In this document: positions 6,855 through 12,906 of the stretch, piece after piece
Numbering within the stretch: position 1 is the stretch's first letter
Layout: every line of letters starts with the position of its first letter
Source: an uncultured Bacilli bacterium
GTDB taxonomy: Bacteria; Bacillota_I; Bacilli_A; RF39; UBA660
DNA: 13,326 nucleotides
Assembly (NCBI GenBank): GCA_947586295.1
Contig: CANPXQ010000012.1
Span: forward strand, 1 to 13,326
Direction: 5' to 3'
Position numbers and translations under genes: made by a program
Notes under the pieces: model-generated
Databases searched by the model: none
Told to the model about the DNA's origin: nothing
What the model saw: the letters and a program-made list of their open reading frames with translations, nothing else

Positions 6855-6995
6855 CTAGCTATTGCATTTAGTAGGATTAAATAAACCATCAAGTATTCCA
6901 ATAATTAATAGGCCTATTCCTCCTAAAACGCACCATAGCATATACTTACCTCCTCCCTGTATTTGACTAAGTTCGTTATTACTTAAATTACTCAA
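6855..6995 (-). CDS. Double-glycine-leader peptide, bacteriocin candidate beta
   Basis: A 46-residue peptide with leader (M)SNLSNNELSQIQGG, aligning position by position with the leader of the neighbouring peptide (N-L-[ST]-N-x-E-L...GG). The predicted mature form is 31 residues starting GKYMLWCVLGGIGLLIIGIL. It is strongly hydrophobic, has a GxxxG motif (GILDG) plus GGIG, and carries two cysteines 21 residues apart that could form a disulfide. Start choice: ATG at 7001 overlaps the upstream stop (TGATG) but is only 2 nt from the GGAG, whereas TTG at 6995 is 8 nt from it, so TTG is preferred; the ATG would add two residues. With its downstream partner it resembles a class IIb two-peptide bacteriocin pair. 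Confidence 0.8.
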   Translation of the reverse strand: MSNLSNNELSQIQGGGKYMLWCVLGGIGLLIIGILDGLFNPTKCNS

Positions 6996-7000
6996 AAACA

Positions 7001-7408
7001 TCACTCCTTTATTAATCGAATAACTTTCTTAATAATCTTTTCTTTATTATAATAAAAACTTACATTAACGATTTGATTTTCCACGTATTTATTATCAGTT
7101 TCTAAAGCATATATTTGATAATTTATTTGAGCAGTCTCATCATATTTTAATTCGCTTATATAAGCTATAGTGTAAAAAGTATCTTTATTCTTAATTTTTA
7201 GTTTAGCTCCTTTTATTGTATCAGAGTATGTTATTGGAACTTGAACTAATAAATTATTTCCATCACTTACCGCTATTAAATTTAAATGATCCTCTAAATC
7301 TTGATTAAAGATATAAAAAGTTAAACCACTTAAAACTAAAAGCAAAAGAATAATAATAGTATAATTATGATAACTGATATGTAATAATCTTTGATAAGTA
7401 TTAATCAT
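7001..7408 (-). CDS. Short membrane-anchored accessory protein of the peptide exporter
   Basis: A 135-residue protein with a short cytoplasmic N-terminus, one membrane segment (about 16-34) and an extracytoplasmic beta-rich domain of about 100 residues. It starts inside the stop codon of the ABC exporter gene (ATGA) and its own stop overlaps the first peptide gene, so it is locked into the operon. By position it corresponds to the HlyD/LcnD-type accessory (membrane-fusion) protein that accompanies C39-peptidase exporters. Those proteins are about 400-470 aa with a coiled coil and lipoyl halves; here only the anchor and a single small domain are present. An immunity function is the main alternative, because no other candidate immunity gene is visible. 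I am confident of the gene and its topology, not of the role. Confidence 0.8.
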   Translation of the reverse strand: MINTYQRLLHISYHNYTIIILLLLVLSGLTFYIFNQDLEDHLNLIAVSDGNNLLVQVPITYSDTIKGAKLKIKNKDTFYTIAYISELKYDETAQINYQIYALETDNKYVENQIVNVSFYYNKEKIIKKVIRLIKE

Positions 7409-9456
7409 TTTAACGCCTCGAAATTAATTACCGTATCAAATAAATCTTCTTGGGCTTTATGCGTAATATAAATAATTGTTTTATCAGGATAATTTTTTTT
7501 AAGATCTAAAATTATTTTTCTTTCACTTATAAAATCTACCTCACTTAAAACCTCATCTAAAATAATTATTTTAGCTTCTTTTAATAATGATCGCGCTAAA
7601 ACAATTCTTTGTCTTTCACCTCCAGAAACATACCCTTCATTATTAGTAATGATGGTCTCATAACGAAAAGGTTTTTTTAAAACAATTTTATCTACACCAC
7701 ATATTTTGCATATGCTTAAAAACTTCTCTTCCGAAATATTTCTTCCCAATAAAATATTATCTTTGATACTCGCTGTAAATAACTGTTCTTTTTGCGAAAC
7801 ATATAAAATATTATCTCTAATGGTTTTAAGCGAATAATCTTTTAAATTTTTTTCACCAATATATATTTCGCCTTGATAATTTAAAAATTCTTTAATTAAA
7901 ATATTACACATTGTACTTTTACCACAACCACTCTTTCCCTTAAACATTACTTTTTCTCCTTTTTTAATTTTCATCGCGATATTTTTTAAAGTTAAATTAT
8001 AATCATTATAACTATAACTTACGTTATCTACGGTAATTGCATAATTATTAAAAGGAGTTCTTTTACCTAATTTTTCAGTAGGTATATTAATAAAGTCACT
8101 TATTTTATCAAAAGTTGCTTTAAAAAAATTATATTTAGGTAAAATATCTATTAAGTTTTTTAAAGGGTTTAAGAAAAAACTCATTAAAGAATTAAAAGTA
8201 ATTAAACTGGTAATTGATAGTTGTTGCTGAATTATTAAAAATAATCCCACGGTATTAGCTACAAAAAAACCAATTTCATTAATGCCATTTTTTAAACTAT
8301 CCGTATTATTTAAATAATTATTTAACGTGTAATTATCATATAAATACTTAGATAATTTTTCTTCAACATTTTTTAAAACATAATTAGTTAAATTTAAATT
8401 TTTAACCGTCGAATAAGTATCTATACTTTCGAGCAAATAACTATTAAATTCTTCTTCTAAAGTAATATTTTGATACGCTTTACGATAAATTGTTTTGGTA
8501 GTAAATAAGCCAATAATAAAATAAATAGCAACTACGAAGAAAAGAACTAAGAACATCTTACTACTTATAGATATTAATATAGGGATAGAGACTAAAGCCA
8601 AAAGAAAATCTAAAAGAAAATTAACAAATAATTCTGTATATAAAGATTTAATATTATTTAATTCTCTAACGCGTGAAATAATTTCCCCACTGCTTCTACT
8701 ACCTATACTACGCGAAGGGATTTTATATAAATGATTTAAAAAATCAGAAAGTAAAAATACATCAATGTTCTTATTTAAATGATTTTCTAAATATATACGC
8801 ATATAAAAGAAAAGACATTTAAATATGGTAATAACACCGAATACTAAAACTATTAATTTAAAATAATCTAAATAGGTATTATCGCTTATGGCGTCTAGAC
8901 CAATTTTAAAATAATAACTGCCAATAATACTTAAAGCCGTTAAAATAATACTAATAACAATAATCTGACTAAAAAGTTTACGTTCACTATTAATAATAGT
9001 TCCTAAAACTTCAAAGATATTTTTACCCTTTTGTAAATAAATAATTTTTTTCCGGGGATAAAACATAAGTAATATTTGGGAAAAATTTTTTAAAAACTCT
9101 TGGCGGTTAATACTTACTTTACCTTTCGCTGGATCCATTAATATTACTTTATTTTTGGTAATAGTATATATAACCACAAAATGATTTAACCCATTTTTAT
9201 ATTTCATATGAGCTATAGCGGGTAAAAAAATATTATTATCATCTAAAGACGTTATTTTAACTCCACGTACTTCAAAACCGTATTTACTTGCAGCGTTTAA
9301 GAGATTGTAAGCTGTTGAACCATCTTTAGTTGTATGAGTATCAATACGCAATCTTTCCATTGGAACATAACCATCATAATAACGAATAATACTACTTAAA
9401 CAGCAAACTCCGCAATCTTGTAAATCCTGTTGCCGAGTAACAAATACTTTCGGCAT
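7405..9456 (-). CDS. Peptidase C39-containing ABC exporter (leader-cleaving)
   Basis: Bifunctional transporter that cuts double-glycine leaders in the cytosol and exports the mature peptide with ATP. The 683 aa contain, in order: a C39 peptidase domain (about 1-140) with catalytic C15 in DCGVCCL, oxyanion Q9, H92 (NHFVVI) and D108 (DPAKG); a six-helix membrane domain (about 155-435); and an ATPase domain with Walker A GKSGCGKST (507-515), Q-loop Q555, signature VSGGE (610-614), Walker B IIILDE (630-635) and H666. The start is set at ATG 9456 because AAGGGAGG lies just upstream; an in-frame GTG at 9471 precedes that SD. All key residues are intact. The 4-nt overlap with the next gene and the two leader peptides downstream identify its substrates. 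It is divergent from spoIIIAH. Confidence 0.95.
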   Translation of the reverse strand: MPKVFVTRQQDLQDCGVCCLSSIIRYYDGYVPMERLRIDTHTTKDGSTAYNLLNAASKYGFEVRGVKITSLDDNNIFLPAIAHMKYKNGLNHFVVIYTITKNKVILMDPAKGKVSINRQEFLKNFSQILLMFYPRKKIIYLQKGKNIFEVLGTIINSERKLFSQIIVISIILTALSIIGSYYFKIGLDAISDNTYLDYFKLIVLVFGVITIFKCLFFYMRIYLENHLNKNIDVFLLSDFLNHLYKIPSRSIGSRSSGEIISRVRELNNIKSLYTELFVNFLLDFLLALVSIPILISISSKMFLVLFFVVAIYFIIGLFTTKTIYRKAYQNITLEEEFNSYLLESIDTYSTVKNLNLTNYVLKNVEEKLSKYLYDNYTLNNYLNNTDSLKNGINEIGFFVANTVGLFLIIQQQLSITSLITFNSLMSFFLNPLKNLIDILPKYNFFKATFDKISDFINIPTEKLGKRTPFNNYAITVDNVSYSYNDYNLTLKNIAMKIKKGEKVMFKGKSGCGKSTMCNILIKEFLNYQGEIYIGEKNLKDYSLKTIRDNILYVSQKEQLFTASIKDNILLGRNISEEKFLSICKICGVDKIVLKKPFRYETIITNNEGYVSGGERQRIVLARSLLKEAKIIILDEVLSEVDFISERKIILDLKKNYPDKTIIYITHKAQEDLFDTVINFEALK

Positions 9457-9532
9457 ATTTCCTCCCTTCACTTTTATATCTTAACAATCATTTATATATT
9501 TCCTTTTTTTCACAAAAATTTTTAAATTTTTT

Positions 9533-9560
9533 AAATATTTTAGAACTTGTCTCATATACT
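9533..9560 (+). promoter_or_regulatory. Possible sigma-E-type promoter of spoIIIAH
   Basis: AAATATT (9533-9539) and CATATACT (9553-9560) lie 13 nt apart, about 23 nt before the ATG. They resemble the B. subtilis sigma-E boxes KMATATT and CATACAMT with one mismatch each, and spoIIIA genes are sigma-E-dependent there. In such AT-rich DNA chance matches occur, and TATACT could also serve sigma-A. Confidence 0.4.
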
Positions 9561-9583
9561 TTAATAGATTTCGGAGGAGAAAA

Positions 9584-10072
9584 ATGATAAATAAACAAAA
9601 TTTATGGTTTGTAACTTTATTTTCACTTATTTTAGTATTAGGAATTTATTATGTCTCAATGTCGGATGATGCCCTAGCAACGCTCGCAGGCAATAATACG
9701 GAAGAAGAGACAATTGAAATTGACTCATCATCGGCTCTAGTCGCTTTAAGGGTAGCCAAAGATGAAGAAATGCTTAAAGCTATGCAAAATTATCAAAATA
9801 TTTTATTAGATGAAAATGCTACCTTAGAAGAAAAAAATGATGCTTATGATGCTTTACAAGCTTTAAATACAACTAAAGGAGAAGTGGAAAAAATTGAAAA
9901 GCTAATTAAAGAAAAATACAATTATGATTGCTTTGTAAAAATGGAAAATGATAGTATCAGCATCGTTATTTCGAGTAAGGAACATAATAAGGAAATTGCC
10001 AATAATATTATTAGAACGATTCAATCCTTATATGACAAGCAAAAATACATAACAGTGAAATTTGAAGCATAA
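9584..10072 (+). CDS. spoIIIAH: Stage III sporulation protein AH
   Basis: Mother-cell membrane protein whose extracellular domain forms a ring that binds SpoIIQ of the forespore across the intermembrane space. The 162 aa show the typical order: N-terminal membrane segment (about 6-25, starting INKQNLWFVTLFSL, close to the B. subtilis form), a short acidic linker, a long helix (about 53-110) with AYDALQALN, and a ring-building YscJ/FliF-like fold ending ITVKFEA. It is shorter than the 218-aa B. subtilis protein mainly because the linker is reduced. The SD GGAGGAG precedes the ATG by 5 nt. It stands alone here: spoIIIAA-AG are not upstream, where a divergent exporter gene lies instead. Confidence 0.92.
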   Translation: MINKQNLWFVTLFSLILVLGIYYVSMSDDALATLAGNNTEEETIEIDSSSALVALRVAKDEEMLKAMQNYQNILLDENATLEEKNDAYDALQALNTTKGEVEKIEKLIKEKYNYDCFVKMENDSISIVISSKEHNKEIANNIIRTIQSLYDKQKYITVKFEA

Positions 10073-10075
10073 TTA

Positions 10076-10133
10076 GCACCTTTTAAAATAATACTTCATA
10101 AAATACTATGAAGTATTTTATAGATAGAGGTGC
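10076..10133 (+). promoter_or_regulatory. Nested inverted repeat covering the gerE ribosome binding site
   Basis: An inner perfect 11-bp stem (AATACTTCATA at 10090-10100 and TATGAAGTATT at 10107-10117, 6-nt loop) lies within an outer 6-bp pair, GCACCT (10076-10081) and AGGTGC (10128-10133). AGGTGC contains most of the gerE SD (GAGG, 10127-10130). A transcript reading through from spoIIIAH could therefore fold the SD into a stem. The inner hairpin followed by TTTTA might also act as a weak terminator for spoIIIAH. Confidence 0.55.
10077..10105 (+). promoter_or_regulatory. Sigma-K-like promoter of gerE
   Basis: CACC (10077-10080), 16 nt, then CATAAAATA (10097-10105). This fits the B. subtilis sigma-K pattern, mACm then CATANNNTA at 16-17 nt, exactly. 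B. subtilis gerE is transcribed by sigma-K. The expected start, near 10112, would leave out the left arm of the surrounding inverted repeat. Confidence 0.5.
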
Positions 10134-10135
10134 AT

Positions 10136-10342
10136 ATGAAAAAAAGTATTTTAACAGAAAGAGAACAAGAAGTTTTTGATTTACTTGTTTTAAATAAATC
10201 AACTAAGGAAATTGCTAATTTTCTCGGAATTAGTGAAAAGACTGTCCGTAATCACATATCTAATGCCATTCAAAAATTAGGGGTAAAAGGAAGAGCCCAA
10301 GCAGTTGTTGAACTAATAAAAATGGGAGAAATTACAATTTAA
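10136..10342 (+). CDS. gerE: Spore development transcriptional regulator GerE
   Basis: Small LuxR/FixJ-type helix-turn-helix DNA-binding protein that, in B. subtilis, acts last in the mother-cell cascade, adjusting sigma-K-dependent coat genes. The 68 residues are almost all HTH domain, as in B. subtilis GerE (74 aa). Recognition region ISEKTVRNHISNAIQKLGVK and the end AVVELIKMGE are nearly identical to the B. subtilis protein as I remember it, which separates it from generic LuxR-type regulators. The start is ATG 10136, with GAGG 5 nt upstream; the in-frame GTG at 10130 lies inside that SD. It is flanked by a sigma-K-like promoter and a strong terminator, so it can be a separate unit. A gerE-gerM neighbourhood also exists in B. 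subtilis. Confidence 0.95.
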   Translation: MKKSILTEREQEVFDLLVLNKSTKEIANFLGISEKTVRNHISNAIQKLGVKGRAQAVVELIKMGEITI

Positions 10343-10344
10343 AT

Positions 10345-10367
10345 AAAAGACTTCGGTCTTTTTTTTT
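10345..10367 (+). terminator. Intrinsic terminator behind gerE
   Basis: AAAAGAC, a TTCG tetraloop and GTCTTTT followed by further T residues, with eleven T-rich bases in total. It begins 3 nt after the gerE stop. UUCG loops are unusually stable, so this should separate gerE from gerM. Confidence 0.92.
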
Positions 10368-10401
10368 ATGAAAATAAATATACTTTTACTGAGGAGAATT
10401 T

Positions 10402-11340
10402 ATGTTAAAAAAATCGGCTTATAGAAGAATAATTCTAGCAACTTTAGCTTTAATTATATTACTTATTATTTATTTTTTTCCCAATAAAGATTATTTAGAA
10501 GAATCTATATCCTATGTTAAAGAAGTGGAAATGCCTATTTTTTTGATTGATAAAAATGATTATGTTGCGCGTACTTCCATTGTTAAAAATAAAGAAGAAA
10601 TAAACGATATTATTAAAGAAATAATTATAGCTTTAACTATTGGGGGTGAAAAATCAAGTTATATTCCTGAAAATTTTAAAGCTATAATCCCTGAAGGTAC
10701 TAAACTTCTCAATTTAGATTTAAAAGATGGCTTATTAAAATTAAATTTTAGTAAGGAATTTTTAAATGTTGCACCTCAATATGAAGAAAAACTCTTAGAA
10801 TCAATTATTTATTCTTTAACGGAAATAAATGAAATTAAAAAAATAATGATATTCGTCGATAATGAAAAATTAACTCATTTACCCTATTCGGGGCAAAAAA
10901 TACCTAATACTTTAGATAAAAGTTTTGGTATTAACAAAATATATAATTTAGATTCTATTAAAGATACATCTAAAACTACCGTTTATTATTTAAGCAAAAA
11001 TAATGATTACTATTATTATGTACCAGTTACCCAAATAACTAATAATGATACAGAAAAAGTAGAAATAATTATTAATAGTTTAAAAAGTACACCTATTTAT
11101 CATACGAATTTAATTAGTTATTTACAAGCATCAGCTAATCTTTTAAATTATGAATTATTAGAAAATAGTATATCTTTAAGTTTTAATAATTATCTACTTG
11201 CCAATTTAAATGATAAAGAAATTCAAGAAGAAGTTAAATATTCAATTGGTTTATCTTTAAGAGATACTTATAATGTTAAAGAAGTAACCTTTAATATCGA
11301 AAATGAATTTATTGAAACAATTAACCTTGAAAAAATATAA
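10402..11340 (+). CDS. gerM: GerM-like sporulation protein with two GerMN domains
   Basis: GerM is a component of the SpoIIIA-SpoIIQ complex in B. subtilis, made under sigma-E and needed for assembly of its platform and for normal germination. The 312-aa protein has an N-terminal membrane segment (about 10-26), then two GerMN repeats (about 45-165 and 190-305), each with the typical pattern IPEGTKLLNLDLKDGLLKLNFS or its degenerate counterpart. B. subtilis GerM is a lipoprotein; here there is no cysteine near the segment, so it is an uncleaved or signal-anchored form. The SD GAGGAG is 5 nt before ATG 10402. ATATACTTT at 10378-10386 also occurs before spoIIIAH and may be part of a -10 region, but no good -35 accompanies it. 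Confidence 0.85.
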   Translation: MLKKSAYRRIILATLALIILLIIYFFPNKDYLEESISYVKEVEMPIFLIDKNDYVARTSIVKNKEEINDIIKEIIIALTIGGEKSSYIPENFKAIIPEGTKLLNLDLKDGLLKLNFSKEFLNVAPQYEEKLLESIIYSLTEINEIKKIMIFVDNEKLTHLPYSGQKIPNTLDKSFGINKIYNLDSIKDTSKTTVYYLSKNNDYYYYVPVTQITNNDTEKVEIIINSLKSTPIYHTNLISYLQASANLLNYELLENSISLSFNNYLLANLNDKEIQEEVKYSIGLSLRDTYNVKEVTFNIENEFIETINLEKI

Positions 11341-11355
11341 ATAATAAGTTATAAT
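11327..11355 (+). promoter_or_regulatory. Strong sigma-A-type promoter of tRNA-Arg
   Basis: TTGAAA (11327-11332), a 17-nt spacer and a perfect TATAAT (11350-11355), 14 nt before the tRNA 5' end. The -35 lies inside the last codons of gerM. Confidence 0.85.
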
Positions 11356-11368
11356 TTATCTAGCAGTT

Positions 11369-11445
11369 GTCCTCGTAGCTCAGCTGGATAGAGCAATCGC
11401 CTTCTAAGCGATCGGTCAGGTGTTCGAATCACCTCGGGGACACCA
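11369..11445 (+). tRNA. tRNA-Arg (anticodon UCU)
   Basis: A complete 77-nt cloverleaf with encoded CCA. The acceptor arms GTCCTCG and CGGGGAC pair with one G-T wobble, discriminator A. D-arm TAGCTCAGCTGGATAGAGC, anticodon stem ATCGC/GCGAT around loop CTTCTAA (anticodon TCT), T-arm AGGTG-TTCGAAT-CACCT. It reads AGA (and AGG), the arginine codon expected to dominate in AT-rich genes. It is a single tRNA with its own promoter and terminator. I see no direct repeat of its 3' end downstream in this window that would mark an integrated element. Confidence 0.98.
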
Positions 11446-11483
11446 GATAGATACCAAACTCGGAAAAATTCGAGTAAAAATAG

Positions 11484-11514
11484 AAAAACGTACTTCAATA
11501 AAGGTACGTTTTTT
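11484..11514. terminator. Bidirectional terminator between tRNA-Arg and the pilB-like gene
   Basis: AAAAACGTAC (11484-11493) and GTACGTTTTT (11504-11513) form a 10-bp stem with T runs on both strands, so it can stop the tRNA transcript rightward and the convergent ATPase gene leftward. A smaller 5-bp hairpin (ACTCG/CGAGT, 11458-11475) lies just after the tRNA. Confidence 0.9.
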
Positions 11515-11518
11515 ATAT

Positions 11519-12793
11519 TTAAAGAGTTTCTATATCATTATTTAAAGCTTCATTGTTAACTTTTCCAATAAAGGCATTTTTTAATTCAATATCATTTTCA
11601 TCAATATCATCTTCAACATCAATAACTCTAAATATTTCATCTATACTAGTTAAACCTTCAATTACTTTATCTAGTCCGTCTTGTAATAATGATGTTACAT
11701 CACTTTCATTATATACTAATTTTCTTAATTCCGATTTTGGCGCATTATTTACAATAGCATCTCTTATTCCTTGATTGATGATTAATACTTCATGGATTGC
11801 TAGACGACCTAAATAACCGTGAATACATTCACTACAACCATTAGGACTATATATTTTAGCAACATCCTTACCTAATGCTTGTTTAAATAAAACTTTTTCA
11901 TAAGGAGTTGTATCTCTTTCAATACGACATTTAGGGCATAATTTTTTAACTAATCTTTGCGATATAATACCAGTTAAAGCACTACCTAACAAATATCTTT
12001 CAACATCCATATCTAGTAAACGTTCAATTGTAGTTAAAGAGTTATTAGTATGGATAGTTGATAAAACTAAATGACCAGTAATACTCGCTCTTACAGCTAT
12101 TCTCGCAGTTTCATTATCTCTTATTTCCCCAATCATTATAATATCAGGGTCTTGTCTTAATATACTTCTTAAAGTATTACCAAATGTTAATCCTATTTCA
12201 CTCATTACTTGTACTTGGTTAATACCAGGTATTTTCATTTCTACAGGGTCTTCTACAGTAATAATATTTCTTTCTGTTGTATTTAATATTTGTAAAGCCG
12301 CATATACAGTAGTTGATTTACCACTACCAGTAGCTCCCGCTACCATAATAATTCCATTAGGTAAACTAATTAATTTTCTTATCTTTTCTAAGTTTTTTTC
12401 CGTTAAACCTAAATTTTCTAAACCTTCACTACTCATTTTATAGTTTAAAATCCGAATAACTATTTTTTCCCCATCAACAATAGGTAAACTAGATACCCGA
12501 AGGTCTAGATCAATTTCTTCAGTTAAATTTTTTATAGCTCCATCTTGAGGAAGACGAGTTTCCGTTATATTCATTCCACTAATTATTTTAATTCTCGTAA
12601 GTAAATTTTTCTTAACAAAATTAGGCACTTTAGCATATTCTAAAAGTTCCCCATCTATTCTAATCCGTACATTTAATTCATCTTCTGTAGGGTCAAAATG
12701 AATATCGGATGCATTATGATTTATAGCATCAATTATCATTTCATTAACTATATCAACAACCGGTTTATTTTCATAATCGAAATCTCTAAACAT
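11519..12793 (-). CDS. PilB/GspE-family assembly ATPase lacking the N1 domain
   Basis: Hexameric cytoplasmic ATPase that drives pilin assembly or pseudopilus extension in type IV pilus, type II secretion or competence systems. The 424 aa (from ATG 12793) contain the N2 domain (about 10-120; NHNASDIHFDP and RLPQDGA), Walker A GATGSGKST (153-161), the Asp box with DPVE, Walker B IIMIGEIRD (E223), the His box GHLVLSTIHTNN, and a zinc site C286, C289, C320, C323. The usual N-terminal MshEN/N1 domain of PilB and GspE (about 560 aa) is missing, closer in build to ComGA but with the zinc cysteines retained. AAAGGA lies 12 nt before ATG 12793; TTG at 12805 is the alternative start. A sigma-A-type promoter is directly upstream. 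The pilin-like gene before it suggests a shared surface system. Confidence 0.93.
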   Translation of the reverse strand: MFRDFDYENKPVVDIVNEMIIDAINHNASDIHFDPTEDELNVRIRIDGELLEYAKVPNFVKKNLLTRIKIISGMNITETRLPQDGAIKNLTEEIDLDLRVSSLPIVDGEKIVIRILNYKMSSEGLENLGLTEKNLEKIRKLISLPNGIIMVAGATGSGKSTTVYAALQILNTTERNIITVEDPVEMKIPGINQVQVMSEIGLTFGNTLRSILRQDPDIIMIGEIRDNETARIAVRASITGHLVLSTIHTNNSLTTIERLLDMDVERYLLGSALTGIISQRLVKKLCPKCRIERDTTPYEKVLFKQALGKDVAKIYSPNGCSECIHGYLGRLAIHEVLIINQGIRDAIVNNAPKSELRKLVYNESDVTSLLQDGLDKVIEGLTSIDEIFRVIDVEDDIDENDIELKNAFIGKVNNEALNNDIETL

Positions 12794-12822
12794 AGTATCA
12801 CACAATCCTTTATTCTTTAATA

Positions 12823-12851
12823 ATTATACTATATTGAAAGCTCACAAGCAA
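12823..12851 (-). promoter_or_regulatory. Sigma-A-type promoter of the pilB-like gene
   Basis: On the minus strand TTGCTT (12851-12846), a 17-nt spacer and a perfect TATAAT (12828-12823) in the context TAGTATAAT. The predicted start leaves a 5' UTR of a little over 20 nt that contains AAAGGA. Confidence 0.75.
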
Positions 12852-12875
12852 TATTTTTTCATAAAATTATTTCAA

Positions 12876-12900
12876 AGAAAAAGAAAAAAAGATTTTTTCT
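12876..12900 (-). terminator. Weak AT-rich hairpin behind the pilin-like gene
   Basis: AGAAAAAA (12882-12889) and TTTTTTCT (12893-12900) pair over 8 bp with a 3-nt loop, and a T-rich stretch follows on the minus strand. It lies 6 nt after the stop codon. The stem has a single G-C pair, so it is a weak terminator at best. Confidence 0.4.
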
Positions 12901-12906
12901 AATTCA

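Noticed and set aside
6688..6995. Small peptides as lanthipeptide or other modified RiPP precursors
   Set aside because: No LanB/C/M, radical-SAM or cyclodehydratase gene lies in the operon, and the leaders fit unmodified class II bacteriocins.
9456..9583. Promoter of the exporter operon
   Set aside because: Several TATA-like boxes exist on the minus strand, but none has a fitting -35 at proper spacing, so I make no call.
9584..10072. YscJ/FliF-like ring protein of a secretion or flagellar system
   Set aside because: The N-terminal INKQNLW membrane segment, the size and the sporulation neighbours identify SpoIIIAH.
11369..11445. tRNA-Arg as an integration site of a mobile element
   Set aside because: No integrase, no repeat of the tRNA 3' end and no foreign block next to it within the window.
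11553..11774. Plus-strand open frame antisense to the pilB-like gene
   Set aside because: Ser/Ile-rich mirror translation of a conserved ATPase C-terminus; no initiation signals.
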